37,221 nucleotides of DNA from assembly GCA_003241785.1 (NCBI GenBank), contig QFPW01000027.1:1-37221 (forward strand), given 5' to 3'. Positions within the stretch are counted from its first letter, which is position 1. Each line of letters begins with the position of its first letter. The notes below the pieces were generated by a model. The model was not told the DNA's origin. It saw only the letters and a program-made list of their open reading frames with translations, and made no database searches. Below are positions 1 through 8,669 of this stretch, piece by piece. Both the position numbers and the translations under genes were made by a program. Source of the DNA: Rhodovulum sulfidophilum (GTDB taxonomy: Bacteria; Pseudomonadota; Alphaproteobacteria; Rhodobacterales; Rhodobacteraceae).

Positions 1-204
1 CCACGACGACATTCTTGTGCTGGCGCGCGAGCAGGTCGCGAAGCCAGCGCCCGATCGGGGTATCGCGCTCAGCGAGCCTCGGCAGGACGGCTCGTGCTCC
101 GTGGACGAGGTTCTTGCGGAGGTACCGGTTGCCGCGTTTGCTGATGCCGAGCAGCCGCGGCTTGCCGCCGGTGGTGACCTGGCGGGTGGAGTTGCCCCTG
201 TTTA
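1..204 (-). pseudogene. IS110-family transposase, C-terminal fragment
   Basis: Read on the minus strand, an open frame entering from the window edge encodes a run containing GGKPRLLGISKRGNRYLRK followed by VHGARAVLPRL. This is the hallmark C-terminal (transposase_20) region of IS110/IS116/IS902 enzymes, which carry out site-specific transposition through a DEDD and Ser active site. The frame is lost about where an IS3 fragment begins, so the N-terminal part is missing here. The rest of the C-terminus lies outside the window. It is best read as a relic, although the far side cannot be seen. Confidence 0.7.
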
Positions 205-410
205 ACCGGACACCTCGGCGGGTTGATGGGCGCGTCTGAACTCGCGGGGCGAGCGCATTCGTAGCCCGGAATGAGGATGGTTCTCGTTGTAGTCGTCGAA
301 CCATCCGGCGATCTGGTCAAGCGCGGTCGGGTCGTCCGGCACGGGGCTGACGCGGAGATAGTGGCGCTTCAGGGTCTTCACGAAGGCCTCGCTCATGCCG
401 TTGCTCTCGG
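202..410 (-). pseudogene. IS3-family transposase (OrfB), C-terminal fragment
   Basis: The minus strand encodes PESNGMSEAFVKTLKR, then a segment with DYNENHPHSGLRMRSPREF, ending in TAA at 202-204. This is the end of the rve integrase domain of IS3-family OrfB, including the conserved final Glu of the DDE triad in PESNG. An intact OrfB has roughly 270-300 residues and only about 68 remain. The reading breaks off near 410, exactly where an RTX-gene frame starts on the opposite strand. This junction marks either the insertion or a later deletion. The fragment has no ability to transpose on its own. Confidence 0.8.
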
Positions 411-1229
411 GGCACCGACACGGTGATCCCGAGCATCAACCACACGCTGGCCGCCCGGGCCGAGAACCTCACCCTGACCGGCGCGGCGACCATGGGCGTC
501 GACAACACGCTCGCCAATATCCTCGACGCGAGCCGCCTCGCCCACGGCGCCACCCTCTCCGGCGGCGGCGGCGCCGACACGCTCATCGGGAGCGCCTGGG
601 ACGATGTCTACGTCGTCACGCTGCTCGACGGTCCCGTGACCATTCGCGAGAACGCGGGGGGAGGGACGGACACGGTCCGGTTGGTCGGCCCGGCGACCTA
701 CTATATGCCGGATAACGTCGAAAACGTCGAAATTACCACGGCAGGTAGAACCGAAGTATACGGAAATGACCTAGACAACCACATCACAGCAAATGAAGAT
801 AATGATGGAACCTACCAGATCGATGAATTTTGGTATGGCTATTACAACGGAGGCGCCGGTTACGACACAATTTTGTTTAGTTTCTTGGATGCGCATTCAG
901 TAGCAATTGGTGGAAGTGGCGATGACACCATTGAGAGCCGATACGGTGTGCTGTTCGGTGAGAATATCTGGCAAGGCGGCCCCGGCGCGGACATCTATCG
1001 GATGCCAAACGATCCCTTGGGTAACCTGGTTATCGACGGCTTCGATGGCGCTGGAACGGCCGCCGAGGACATCACCCGCAAGATCTGGGTCACGGAAGAC
1101 AACGAAGATACCATTCTGTCCTACCAGGCAGGACCAGACAACGGTGAGCCAATAGCCGGCCATGTCCGGATCATCGACGGTGCGACCCGGGCGGCGGACT
1201 ATACCGCGGATGATTTCTTTCTCGCGTGA
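411..1229 (+). pseudogene. RTX (haemolysin-type calcium-binding repeat) protein, 3' part only
   Basis: From 411 the frame reads GTDTVIPSINHTL then ENLTLTG, the standard spacer between blocks of haemolysin-type calcium-binding repeats. GGGGADTLIGSAWDD and GGSGDDTIESR follow, which are nonapeptide-like turns of the parallel beta-roll. About 272 residues remain, ending in TAG-free sequence up to TGA at 1227-1229. No start codon or ribosome site is evident because an IS3 fragment replaces the 5' end. RTX proteins are secreted by type I systems using an uncleaved C-terminal signal. The acidic, hydrophobic tail DDFFLA fits such a signal. The stretch around 720-920 is clearly lower in GC than its surroundings. 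The intact parent was probably a large secreted protein. Whether this remnant is expressed is unknown. Confidence 0.7.
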
Positions 1230-1244
1230 GACCTTGGTGTCGGC

Positions 1245-1269
1245 GGTCCGCCCCGCGCGGTGGCGGGCC
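1245..1269 (+). terminator. GC-rich hairpin after the RTX fragment
   Basis: An 8-base arm at 1245-1252 can pair with 1262-1269 (one G-T pair) across a 9-base loop, 15 bases after the RTX stop codon. No T-run follows, so it would be a weak or rho-assisted terminator at best. The remainder of 1270-1525, up to the sigma factor gene, shows no recognisable gene. Confidence 0.3.
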
Positions 1270-1525
1270 TAGAGCGGGGGATGGAACACGTCCTTCTCGC
1301 CGCGCCTGACCGATGCACGGGGCATGGCGAACGAACCGCGTCGCCGCGCGCCAGCCGAGCGGCGCGCCGAAAGGCCATGATCGGCGCAGAACGCCGTTGC
1401 CGCGCCGCGATCAAGGAAATATCGTCGCCGCCGGGTCAGCCATCCGCCAGCTCGTCGTCGCAATTCGCCTCCTTGCCCTCGCGCAAGGGAGCGGCGGTTT
1501 CCCCTGATTACACGATAGATGTCCG

Positions 1526-2074
1526 ATGGCTGGCTTCCCGAACTCCATTCCGGATCATAGAACGCGTCTGCTCACCGATCTCTTCGCTGCGAGGAGAGGA
1601 TCCATCATCGGGAGCGTGATGCGGATCGTCTGCGACCCGCAGGCCGCTGAGGACGTCGCGCAGGAGACCTATCTCCGCGCCCGGGCGGCCATCGAGCGTG
1701 GCCCTATCGATCATATCGAAGCCTACCTCTACCGTACCGCCAGAAATCTGGCGATCAACCATAGGCGGCGCCGAGATTTCCGAGGCCGGATCGAGCGTGA
1801 CGATGTGCCCGAGGCCCGCCTCGCGAGCATCGCGGCGCCGACCCGATCGCAAGAGGACAATCTGCTGCACCAGCAGCGCCTGCGGTGTCTCGACGAAGCT
1901 GTGGCGAAACTGCCGGAGCGGGCAAGAAGGGTCTGGGTGCTGAGCCGCGTCGAGAAGTGGCCCTATCCGAGAATAGCCGCCCATCTCGGGGTTTCACCGA
2001 ATACCGTCTTCAACGACCTCAAGCGCGCGCACGCCCATTGCCTCGAGGCTCTCGCGAAGCTCGAGCGGGGATAA
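1526..2074 (+). CDS. fecI: FecI-type ECF RNA polymerase sigma factor
   Basis: This 182-residue protein has the usual length and two-domain build of iron-starvation ECF sigma factors. Region 2 lies at about residues 20-85, with QAAEDVAQETYLRARAA and EAYLYRTARNLAINHRRRR. Region 4 lies at about 120-178, with a helix-turn-helix around YPRIAAHLGVSPNTVFNDLK. FecI-like factors direct RNA polymerase to the promoter of a siderophore receptor gene after a signal from the outer membrane. The next two genes are a FecR-type anti-sigma factor and an STN-containing TonB receptor, which is the classical signalling trio. The ATG at 1526 gives a complete region 2. I saw no convincing Fur box upstream. Confidence 0.9.
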   Translation: MAGFPNSIPDHRTRLLTDLFAARRGSIIGSVMRIVCDPQAAEDVAQETYLRARAAIERGPIDHIEAYLYRTARNLAINHRRRRDFRGRIERDDVPEARLASIAAPTRSQEDNLLHQQRLRCLDEAVAKLPERARRVWVLSRVEKWPYPRIAAHLGVSPNTVFNDLKRAHAHCLEALAKLERG

Positions 2075-2212
2075 AGCCAACCAAGTGCGCCAAGGCGGGG
2101 CTGCGGCCGACCTTTCCCCGTGGACGGCGGCGGAGGCCGGAGCTTTCAGTGCGGCTGGGGTCTTCGATATGATGCGGTTCGCCCTGAACACCGCCGGATG
2201 GGAAAGGCCTTA

Positions 2213-3205
2213 ATGGAACGCGATGAAGAGGCCGGCTTCGCTCACCCTGACCCGGTAATGGACGAAGCCCTGAATTGGCTGTTCACGCTCCAGGCGCGCC
2301 CGGAGGACAGCGCCCTCCGAGCCGCGTTCGAAGCCTGGCGCGCCGAGGCACCTGGGCGCGCGGAAGCCTTCGCGTCGGCGGCTGCGGCCTGGGACCTGCC
2401 CGAGATGGATCTGGTGGCACGCGAAATGTCAGCGCGGACCATGCCCGCCGAGCGGAGGCGGCGCGGTGATGGGGCGACCCGGCAGCGCCACCCGCGCGCG
2501 ATCGCGGCCGGCCTCGCAGCGGCCATCCTTCTGGTCACCGGCCTTCTCCAGCTTCCCGACATGCTGACACGGTGGCGGTCCGACTATGCGACCGCCGTCG
2601 GCGATCTTCGCGAATTCACTCTGCCAGACGGCTCCCGGATGATGCTGAACACCGACTCGGCTGCCTCGATTGATTTCGAAGGCCCCGAACGGTCCGTCAC
2701 CCTGCTCCGCGGCGAGGCATTCTTCGATGTGCAGCGCGACACGGCTCGCCCTTTTCGGGTCGCGGCGCAGTTCGCGGATGTCGAAGTCATTGGAACGGCC
2801 TTCTCTGTCCGGACCGATCGGAGAGAGGACATGATCGTGCTCGAGCGGGGCCATGTCTCCGTCGCGAGCCGGGGCGGTACGCGAAGCGTGGCCAGTCTTG
2901 CGCCCGGCGAGAGCATCACCGCGACCTCGGGTCGGCTTTCGCCCATCAGGGAAGTGGATGCCGGCGCACTTGTCTCATGGACAGAGGGGCGGCTGGTCTT
3001 CGCGGATCAGCCCTTGGGTGAGGTCGTGGCCGAGATCACTCGCTATTACGATCACCATATCATCCTCGCGAGCAGCCGCCTCAGCGCGATCCGTGTGACC
3101 GGGAGCTATCGGCTCGGTGATCCCGAGCGGGTCGTCCGGTCGCTCGCGACGGCGGCCGGCGCGACCGTCACCCGGCTTCCGGGAGGCATCCTGATCCTGA
3201 GATAG
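2213..3205 (+). CDS. fecR: FecR-type anti-sigma factor / iron-signal transducer
   Basis: The protein passes the state of the outer-membrane receptor to FecI across the inner membrane. From ATG 2213 it has 330 residues: an N-terminal DUF4880 segment (about 15-60, with EALNWLFTLQA), a single membrane helix near 95-113 (AIAAGLAAAILLVTGLL), a periplasmic FecR domain (about 125-220, with LPDGSRMMLNTDSA, LLRGEAFFDV and GTAFSVR), and a C-terminal DUF4974/secretin-like part ending PGGILILR. ATG 2213 is chosen because GGAAAGG lies just upstream. ATG 2198 is in frame but has no ribosome site. It lies 138 bases after the sigma factor gene and about 100 bases before the receptor, in one transcription direction. 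Confidence 0.88.
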   Translation: MERDEEAGFAHPDPVMDEALNWLFTLQARPEDSALRAAFEAWRAEAPGRAEAFASAAAAWDLPEMDLVAREMSARTMPAERRRRGDGATRQRHPRAIAAGLAAAILLVTGLLQLPDMLTRWRSDYATAVGDLREFTLPDGSRMMLNTDSAASIDFEGPERSVTLLRGEAFFDVQRDTARPFRVAAQFADVEVIGTAFSVRTDRREDMIVLERGHVSVASRGGTRSVASLAPGESITATSGRLSPIREVDAGALVSWTEGRLVFADQPLGEVVAEITRYYDHHIILASSRLSAIRVTGSYRLGDPERVVRSLATAAGATVTRLPGGILILR

Positions 3206-3302
3206 ACGCAGTTATTTTGTGAGATCCGCCGCTCCCGATTGTCAGGAGAATAGAGGCGGGAGCTCTTCCTCGCCCGACGGATCATGGCGAGAGGAATTGT
3301 CG

Positions 3303-5798
3303 ATGAGGCGAGGCGTGAAGATCGGCGCGGAAGGCGCGCCGGAGCGGAGGATCATTTCTCTCCGGAGCAGTGGCTCCGCGTCCATTATGGTCGCACTGAG
3401 CCTGCTCGGGGGGACCGCCGCCTTTCTCCCCCCAGTCCTCGCCCAGCAACGCGCTGAGGATCCGTCTTTGGCTTTTGACATTCCGCCGGGCCCCCTTTCC
3501 AGCTCGATCGATATATTCGTCGCCGCCACCGGCTGGGAGGTCGGCTTTGCCTCGGAGCTGGTCGCGGGAAAGCGCTCGGCCCCGGTTTTCGGAAGGATGA
3601 CGCCAGCCCAAGCTCTAAGCGCGCTCCTCGCGGGAACCGGAGTGAGCGCACGGATTTCCGGCCCATCGACGGCCGCGCTCGTCCCGACGCCCTCGGAACC
3701 GAGCGGTGCCGAAGGCGCCCTGCTGCTCCAAGACATCACCGTCGAAGACGCCCTGCTCAATGATTGGGACGTGCCCGCCGCTTACGCGGGCGGCCAGGTC
3801 TCGACCGGCGCGAGGCTCGGCATGCTCGGCAACGCCGATGTCATGGACACGCCCTTCAGCGTTACGGGATACACCGTCCAGACGATGCGAGACCAGCAGG
3901 CCGTGACCGTGGCCGACGTTGTCGCTAACGATGCCTCGGTCAGGGTATTCACCGACGGGCTTAGCTCCGCCGCCGGCGTGGGCGAGTCCTTCTTCATCCG
4001 CGGCTTCTCCGTTGGCGCCTACAGCTTCCTGATTGACGGGTTCGGCGGGATCGCGCCGGACCGCTTCGTGCCGGTGGAGACGATGGAAAGCGTCGAGGTG
4101 CTGAAGGGACCGAACGCTCTTCTGAATGGCTACACCCAGTATGGTTCCCTCGGAGGCTCGGTGAACGTCGTGCCGAAGCGCGCGACGGATGAGCCGGTGA
4201 CCAGCGTCACGGCGAGTCTCGCCTCTCAGAGCGTCGTTGGCGCGCATGTCGATGTCGGACGACGCTTTGGCGCTGGCAAGGAGTGGGGGCTGCGATTCAA
4301 CGGCATCCTGCGCGGCGGCGACACCGCGATTGAGGGACAATCGACGCGGCTCGGCGTCGGCACCCTCGCGCTCGACTATCGGGGAGAGAGCCTTCGCGCC
4401 AGCCTCGACGCGGGCTATGTTTCGCAGCGCACCGACGTGCCCACGGGCGCCGCGGGTTTTGGCTTCGCCTCGGACCTGCCCGTGATGCCTGCCCCGGAAC
4501 TCGACAGGCAGATCTATCAGGACTGGGAATACGCCGAGACCGAAAGCGTCTACGGCCTCGCCAAGTTCGAGTACGATCTGAACGCGTCCTGGACCGCCTA
4601 CGGCGGGGTGGGTTTCAGATCCTACGATCAGCGGATGCTAGCAACCGACATTTTCGTCACGGGAACAGATGGAAGCGCAATCGCGACGGCCTATTACAGC
4701 CCGATCCAAGGTGACGCGGCTACCGCGCAGCTGGGATTGCGGGGTGAATTCTCCACTGGAGTTGTCGATCACGCGTTGAACCTGAATGCCTCTTATCTGT
4801 TTCAGGACATGAACCAGGAGAGCAACTATTACGGGTTCTTCAACTTTGACACGAACATCTACGACGCCCCCAGCGTGCCGCGCCCCTCGACCGAAGGGTT
4901 CAGCGATCGTCCGCCAAAGTACTGGGAGATCGACGCACCCGCCGTCACGCTCGCGGACACAATGTCGCTTCTCGACGGCCGCCTGCTGATCACAGCCGGC
5001 GCGCGCTATCAGAAGATTAAGGTCGACGTCTTCAATCCGGATGGCAGCATCTCCCAAGCATACGACGAACAGGCTGTCACGCCGGCCTTCGGCGTCGTCA
5101 CGAAGCCGGTCGAGGACCTGTCTTTCTACGCGAACTACATCGAGGGCCTACAGCAGGGGCCCGTCGCCTGGCAGGGGACCGCGAACGCGGGCGAGGTCTT
5201 TCCGCCGGTCCGGACGAAGCAGATAGAGGTCGGTGTGAAGTACGACTTCGGCACCTTCGCGCTCACCTCGAGCCTGTTCCAGATCACGAAGCCGAGCAGC
5301 ATCATTACGACCGCGCCCTCAGGAGTCTCGGTCTTCAGCGTCGACGGAGAGCAACGGAACCGCGGCGCCGAACTCAACCTGTTCGGAGAGATCGCGCCGA
5401 GCCTGCGCCTGCTCGCCGGCCTCGCCTACACCGAAGGCGAACTCACGAAGACCGACGACGGTCTATACGACGGCAACGCCGCCGTCGGTGTTCCCCGTTG
5501 GCAAGGCAATCTCGGCGCTGAATGGGATCCTTCTCTCGTCGACGGCCTCACCCTCTCGGGCCGCGTGATCGCGACGGGCTCACAGTATATGGACCAGTCT
5601 AATGCAAGAGAGCTCCCAGGTTGGGCGCGGGTCGATCTTGGCGCCGCGTATCGAACCCGGATGCCAGGAAACCCACTGGTTTTCCGGGCGGCGGTCGAAA
5701 ATGCCCTTAATAAAGACTATTGGGCCGGCGTGAGCGATGGCTGGGTTACAATGGGCCAGCCCAGAACCTTCAAGATCTCGGCCACCGTCGATTTCTGA
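3303..5798 (+). CDS. TonB-dependent siderophore receptor with STN signalling domain
   Basis: This outer-membrane receptor takes up a ferric-siderophore using TonB energy. The 831-residue product from ATG 3303 (preceded by GAGAGG) has a signal peptide likely cut after VLA near residue 47. An STN (secretin/TonB short N-terminal) domain follows at about 53-105 (LAFDIPPGPLSSSID, TPAQALSALLAGTG). It signals to FecR, which marks this as a transducing receptor. The plug has the classic run ETMESVEVLKGPNALLNG and GGSVNVVPKRA. A long beta-barrel follows, ending in the outer-membrane signature TVDF with a terminal Phe. The barrel end resembles the FhuA/FpvA-type family (SQYMDQSNARELPGWARVDLG-like). The substrate cannot be told from sequence. 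With the two genes upstream it forms an autoregulated uptake unit. No siderophore synthesis genes are present here. Confidence 0.92.
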   Translation: MRRGVKIGAEGAPERRIISLRSSGSASIMVALSLLGGTAAFLPPVLAQQRAEDPSLAFDIPPGPLSSSIDIFVAATGWEVGFASELVAGKRSAPVFGRMTPAQALSALLAGTGVSARISGPSTAALVPTPSEPSGAEGALLLQDITVEDALLNDWDVPAAYAGGQVSTGARLGMLGNADVMDTPFSVTGYTVQTMRDQQAVTVADVVANDASVRVFTDGLSSAAGVGESFFIRGFSVGAYSFLIDGFGGIAPDRFVPVETMESVEVLKGPNALLNGYTQYGSLGGSVNVVPKRATDEPVTSVTASLASQSVVGAHVDVGRRFGAGKEWGLRFNGILRGGDTAIEGQSTRLGVGTLALDYRGESLRASLDAGYVSQRTDVPTGAAGFGFASDLPVMPAPELDRQIYQDWEYAETESVYGLAKFEYDLNASWTAYGGVGFRSYDQRMLATDIFVTGTDGSAIATAYYSPIQGDAATAQLGLRGEFSTGVVDHALNLNASYLFQDMNQESNYYGFFNFDTNIYDAPSVPRPSTEGFSDRPPKYWEIDAPAVTLADTMSLLDGRLLITAGARYQKIKVDVFNPDGSISQAYDEQAVTPAFGVVTKPVEDLSFYANYIEGLQQGPVAWQGTANAGEVFPPVRTKQIEVGVKYDFGTFALTSSLFQITKPSSIITTAPSGVSVFSVDGEQRNRGAELNLFGEIAPSLRLLAGLAYTEGELTKTDDGLYDGNAAVGVPRWQGNLGAEWDPSLVDGLTLSGRVIATGSQYMDQSNARELPGWARVDLGAAYRTRMPGNPLVFRAAVENALNKDYWAGVSDGWVTMGQPRTFKISATVDF

Positions 5799-5954
5799 CT
5801 TGGGCTGAGCGGTGTACGGCGGCTCGACCGCGGTCTCGCGGGAGCGGCCCATTGGGATCGACGCGATTGCGGTGGAGCGCGCCGACGTGCCAGCCTCCTT
5901 TTCCGTGCGAGCAGTGGGTTGGTGAATCGGCGAAGACGTGGCGACACGTCAATC

Positions 5955-6165
5955 TGTCAACCAGCACTGAACCGAGACCCCGTATCGGCGCCGAAAAGGG
6001 ACCCCATGCCGTATGTTGTGGCAAGCGCCTGACGCGCCGGAGCTTGCCGATGGCGCAGGCGGGTCAGGCGCGGTTCTTGAACCGCCAGCTTTCGTTCCCG
6101 GTCTCGACGATGTCGCAGTGGTGGGTGAGCCGGTCGAGGAGCGCGGTGGTCATCTTGGGATCTTC
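5955..6165 (-). mobile_element. IS21-family end with istB C-terminal remnant
   Basis: On the minus strand 6064-6165 encodes DPKMTTALLDRLTHHCDIVE followed by TGNESWRFKNRA and a stop. This is the highly conserved C-terminus of IstB, the AAA+ helper ATPase of IS21 elements. Downstream of its stop, toward 5955, are the short spaced motifs ending in GACCCC / GGGACCCC typical of the multiple terminal repeats of IS21 ends, and the TGTCAACC at 5955 would be the element tip. Everything upstream of the last ~33 codons of istB, and all of istA, is missing. The 156 bases from the receptor stop to 5955 show no gene. Confidence 0.7.
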
Positions 6166-6167
6166 GC

Positions 6168-6428
6168 CTCCGGATCGCCGACCTCGAGCGCGGCTGGGCG
6201 GCGGCGCGCCCGACGCTGCCCTTCGGCCTGCGCGCGATCGACGCGGCGCTCCCCGGCGGCGGGCTGGCGCTCGGGGCGCTGCACGAGATCGGCGGCGGCG
6301 GCGACGGCGCGCTCGATGGCGCGGCGGCCGCGCTCTTCGCCGCCGGCGTCGCGGCGCGGGCGCGCGGCCCGGTTCTGTGGATCGCGCGCGAGCTCGACGT
6401 CTTCGCACCCGGATTGTCGCGGGCGGGG
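6168..6428 (+). pseudogene. imuA: imuA fragment (RecA-like mutagenesis accessory protein)
   Basis: About 87 residues resemble the middle of ImuA: IADLERGWAAARPTLPFGL, then AIDAALPGGGLALGALHEI, then GAAAALFAAGVAARARGPVL and ELDVFAPGLSRAGLRPGR. ImuA is a SulA/RecA-related protein that works with ImuB and the error-prone polymerase DnaE2 (ImuC) in SOS mutagenesis. The start is cut by the IS21 end at about 6166. The frame ends around 6428, where it passes directly into a DnaE2 fragment in another frame. About two thirds of imuA and the whole of imuB are missing, so the fragment cannot be functional. Confidence 0.72.
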
Positions 6429-6583
6429 CTCAGGCCCGGGAGGGTCGCCTCGTCGTCGGCTGCCGCCTCGATCTCCGCGACGGGTTTTCCGTCCTCGTCT
6501 ATCCCATGGACCGGGCGGCCTATGGCCGGTTCTGCCGCCTGCTGACGCTCGGCAAGGCGCGCGGCGGCAAGGCCCGCGGCTCC
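6429..6583 (+). pseudogene. dnaE2: dnaE2 fragment, part of the N-terminal PHP domain
   Basis: In the frame starting near 6429 the sequence reads AREGRLVVGCRLDLRDG, then VLVYPMDRAAYGRFCRLLTL and GKARGGKARG. It matches the PHP-domain segment of error-prone DNA polymerase DnaE2/ImuC (Y-P-x-D-R-x-A-Y-x-R-L-x-x-L-L-x-x-G-K), near residues 100-150 of the normal ~1,080. It is fused out of frame to the imuA fragment and stops where an autotransporter end begins on the other strand. The C-terminal half of a dnaE2 gene lies in the same orientation at 30224-31325. Confidence 0.72.
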
Positions 6584-6586
6584 GGC

Positions 6587-6841
6587 TCAGAAGCGATACT
6601 CGAACCGGAGTTCGGCGCCGTTGCTCTGGTATTCGGAGCCGAAGGCGGCGTCGTAGCGGGCGGCGATGGTAATGTTGCCAGTGGTGACGAGATCGGCGCC
6701 GAGGCCGAGGGTCCAGAAGCGATCGGGGACCGGCGTATCGGCGTTGAAGCTGTCCACGCCCGAGATCAGGCTCGCGGCGGGGGACCAGCTGTCGTTCGAG
6801 AGGAAGGAATAGCCGAGATCGCCTGAGAGCCGCAGGGTCAT
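6587..6841 (-). pseudogene. Autotransporter / outer-membrane beta-barrel, C-terminal fragment
   Basis: The 84-residue frame has alternating hydrophobic strands: LSGDLGYSF, LGLGADLVTTGNITIAARYD, then FGSEYQSNGAELRFEYRF with a terminal Phe. This is the usual ending of type V autotransporter barrels, whose last strand carries the Bam recognition signal. The passenger domain and most of the barrel (normally ~270 residues) are missing. The 5' side is cut at the edge of the IS66 relic. The ATG at 6841 is probably accidental. Confidence 0.6.
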
Positions 6842-7709
6842 GCCCTGGGGCGGTCGTCACGCACATAGACCCATAGCCGCCCGGTGTCCGTCTTGCCCTT
6901 CGCCAGCACGGGGATCGGAGTGTCGTCGCCGTGCAGCCGCTCGGCTGCGAGGACATGGGCCGCGATCAGACCGTGCAGCGGCGCGAGCGCGGCGGCGGCC
7001 GCGCCAACCTGATCGGCGAGGGTCGAGAGGCTGAGCTCGACGCCTTCCCGGGAGTAGCGCTCGGCTTGCCGGTTCAGCGGCTGATGCTGGGCGAACTTCT
7101 CGAACAGGATCGTTGCGAGCAGGTTCGGCCCGGCCCAGCCGCGCGGCGTCGGATGGAACGGCGCCGGCGGCTGGCTGATCCGCTCGCAGTCTCGGCACGA
7201 GAACTTCTCGCGGACGGTTTGGATCACCTTCCACTGGCGGGAATGATCTCCAGCGTCTCGGTGATGTCCTCACCCAGCTTCACGATCCGCCCCGAGCCGC
7301 AAGCCTCGCACTGGCACGGCGCTGCGATCACCACCCGTTGGCGCGACAGGTGTGCCGGGAATGGCTTGCGTCCGGTATGTCGACGCACGCGGACGAGGGA
7401 CGCGGGCGCGTTGGGGCGCGCGGGTGCTTGGGCCGCCAATTCATCCTCGGTCGCGGCGGCCTCGAATTCCTCCAGTTGGAGTTCGAGCTGGTCGAGCAGA
7501 CGCGCCTTGCGCTCGGACCGGGCGCCATAGAGCGCGCGCTTGAGCTTCTCGATCTCGAGCCGAAGCGCCGCGATCAGAGCCTCCGCGCCGGACAGCACCG
7601 CCCGGTCCCGCGCGGCTTCCAAGGCTTGGGCCTCGGCGGCCGTCGCGCGCGCCTCCGCTGCCGCGAGCGCGGCGCGCAGAGCCTGGATCTCCTCGGCGGC
7701 ATCGGACAT
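6842..7709 (-). pseudogene. tnpC: IS66-family transposase TnpC, frameshifted and truncated
   Basis: Two minus-strand frames together encode the N-terminal half of TnpC. The first (7709 to about 7235) has a coiled-coil leucine-zipper region with EKLKRALYGARSERK and a zinc-finger-like CQCEACGSGRI, ending ETLEIIP. The second (from about 7232) continues RQWKVIQTVREKFSCRDCE and EKFAQHQPLNRQAERYSREG, and reaches the first catalytic Asp in HGDDTPIPVL, ending at RDDRP. One missing C in the CCCGCC run near 7237 explains the frame change. About half of the ~520-residue enzyme, including the rest of the DDE core, is lost at about 6842. The start at 7709 closely follows the tnpB remnant, as in intact IS66 operons. 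Confidence 0.85.
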
Positions 7710-7764
7710 ACCTCAAGTTTATCGCATGTCCTCAATATGTTGGAATAAAATCAGCGCTCCGGCC

Positions 7765-7895
7765 TCATATCGCGGAGGAGGGCCGCCAGGTCTGGCGCGG
7801 ATTACGCCAATCGATGCCTTCGAGCAGGTAGCCGAGCTGCGCCGCCGAGACCGCCACCACGCCATCGGCCGGTGTCGGCCAGATGACATGGCCTT
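7765..7895 (-). pseudogene. tnpB: IS66 accessory protein TnpB, C-terminal fragment
   Basis: The minus strand encodes KGHVIWPTPADGVVAVS then AAQLGYLLEGIDWR and a final TWRPSSAI. This is the well-conserved C-terminus of TnpB (Orf2) of IS66 elements. Its position just upstream of tnpC matches IS66 gene order. The preceding part of tnpB is missing where the front of an IS110 transposase starts on the opposite strand at about 7900-7960, so the IS110 element probably inserted in tnpB. Confidence 0.8.
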
Positions 7896-7951
7896 TTTGC
7901 CCGCCGGGATCGCACCCTGCGCGGTGCCGGTAGAACCGGCCAGCCAGGGAG

Positions 7952-8320
7952 GGAAGATCATTGGAGAGGCTCATGCGTTCGTCGGCCTCGACGTCCACAA
8001 GGCGACGATCACCGTCGCGGTCGCCGATGCGGGACGAGAGGGCGAAGTCCGCCATGTCGGCACTGTCGAGAACACCCCTGAAGCGATCGCGAAGCTGGCG
8101 CGTCGCCTCGGCCGTCTGCACGGGGCAGTGGAGTTTGTCTACGAAGCCGGGTCGTGCGGCTACAACGTTCAGCGCCAGATCGCCGGCCTGGGATTTGTCT
8201 GCTGCGTCTGCGCGCCCTCGTTGACGCCCCGAAAGCCCGGAGACCGGATCAAGAACGACCGCCGCGACGCGGTCGCGCTGGCGCGCCTGCTGCGAGCAGG
8301 CGAGCTCCCATGCCGACCCC
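7952..8320 (+). pseudogene. IS110-family transposase, N-terminal fragment
   Basis: The plus strand encodes EAHAFVGLDVHKATITVAVAD, a VYEAGSCGY motif, and PGDRIKNDRRDAVALARLL ending AGELP. These are the RuvC-like DEDD motifs of IS110 transposases. All four acidic positions (D in GLDVHK, E in YEAG, both D in NDRRD) are present. The reading then degenerates after about 8320, so the C-terminal catalytic Ser domain is missing. No good ATG is in frame at the beginning, and ATC/ATT follow the GGAGGGAAG. The IS110 C-terminal piece at 1-204 belongs to the same family but cannot be shown to be the other half. Confidence 0.75.
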
Positions 8321-8669
8321 GCGCTGATATCAACCAATATATGAGTGATGATACTCATTATACGATCCGGATCGGCAAGCGTCACCAGTCAGCACTATTC
8401 GGCCGCGCGGTACCACGAGCGGGAACCCGCTGGTCTCGCACTGTTGCGTGCCGCCGAGGTCGAGTTACCGACGACGATAGGTGAAGGAGCCAAGCCGCCG
8501 CCTCGGGCAGTTTGGCGCGGCCGTTCGCCAGTACGCCGCGAATGGCACAACAAAGGCCCTTTCGACCTCTCTTCGTGGCGGACCTCGGGCGGTGGCAACG
8601 GTACGACGGTGACGCGGTCGAAGGCCGCGCCACCGGCATAGCCTGCGACCGGGGCGGACGTGTCGTGCT
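8321..8669. other. Gene-free spacer with a 6+6 base palindrome
   Basis: No recognisable gene is present between the IS110 fragment and the stop of the membrane-protein gene. The striking element is ATGAGT-6 bases-ACTCAT at 8341-8358, a perfect inverted repeat in unusually AT-rich DNA. On the minus strand a TATAAT at 8362-8357 overlaps it, with a loose -35 (GTGACG) 17 bases upstream. That arrangement would suit a promoter with an operator, but no gene follows it on that strand apart from IS debris. Confidence 0.35.

Noticed and set aside
1..8320. The IS110 pieces at 1-204 and 7952-8320 as two halves of one element
   Set aside because: They carry non-overlapping parts in opposite orientations and nothing shows that they came from one copy; kept as separate relics.
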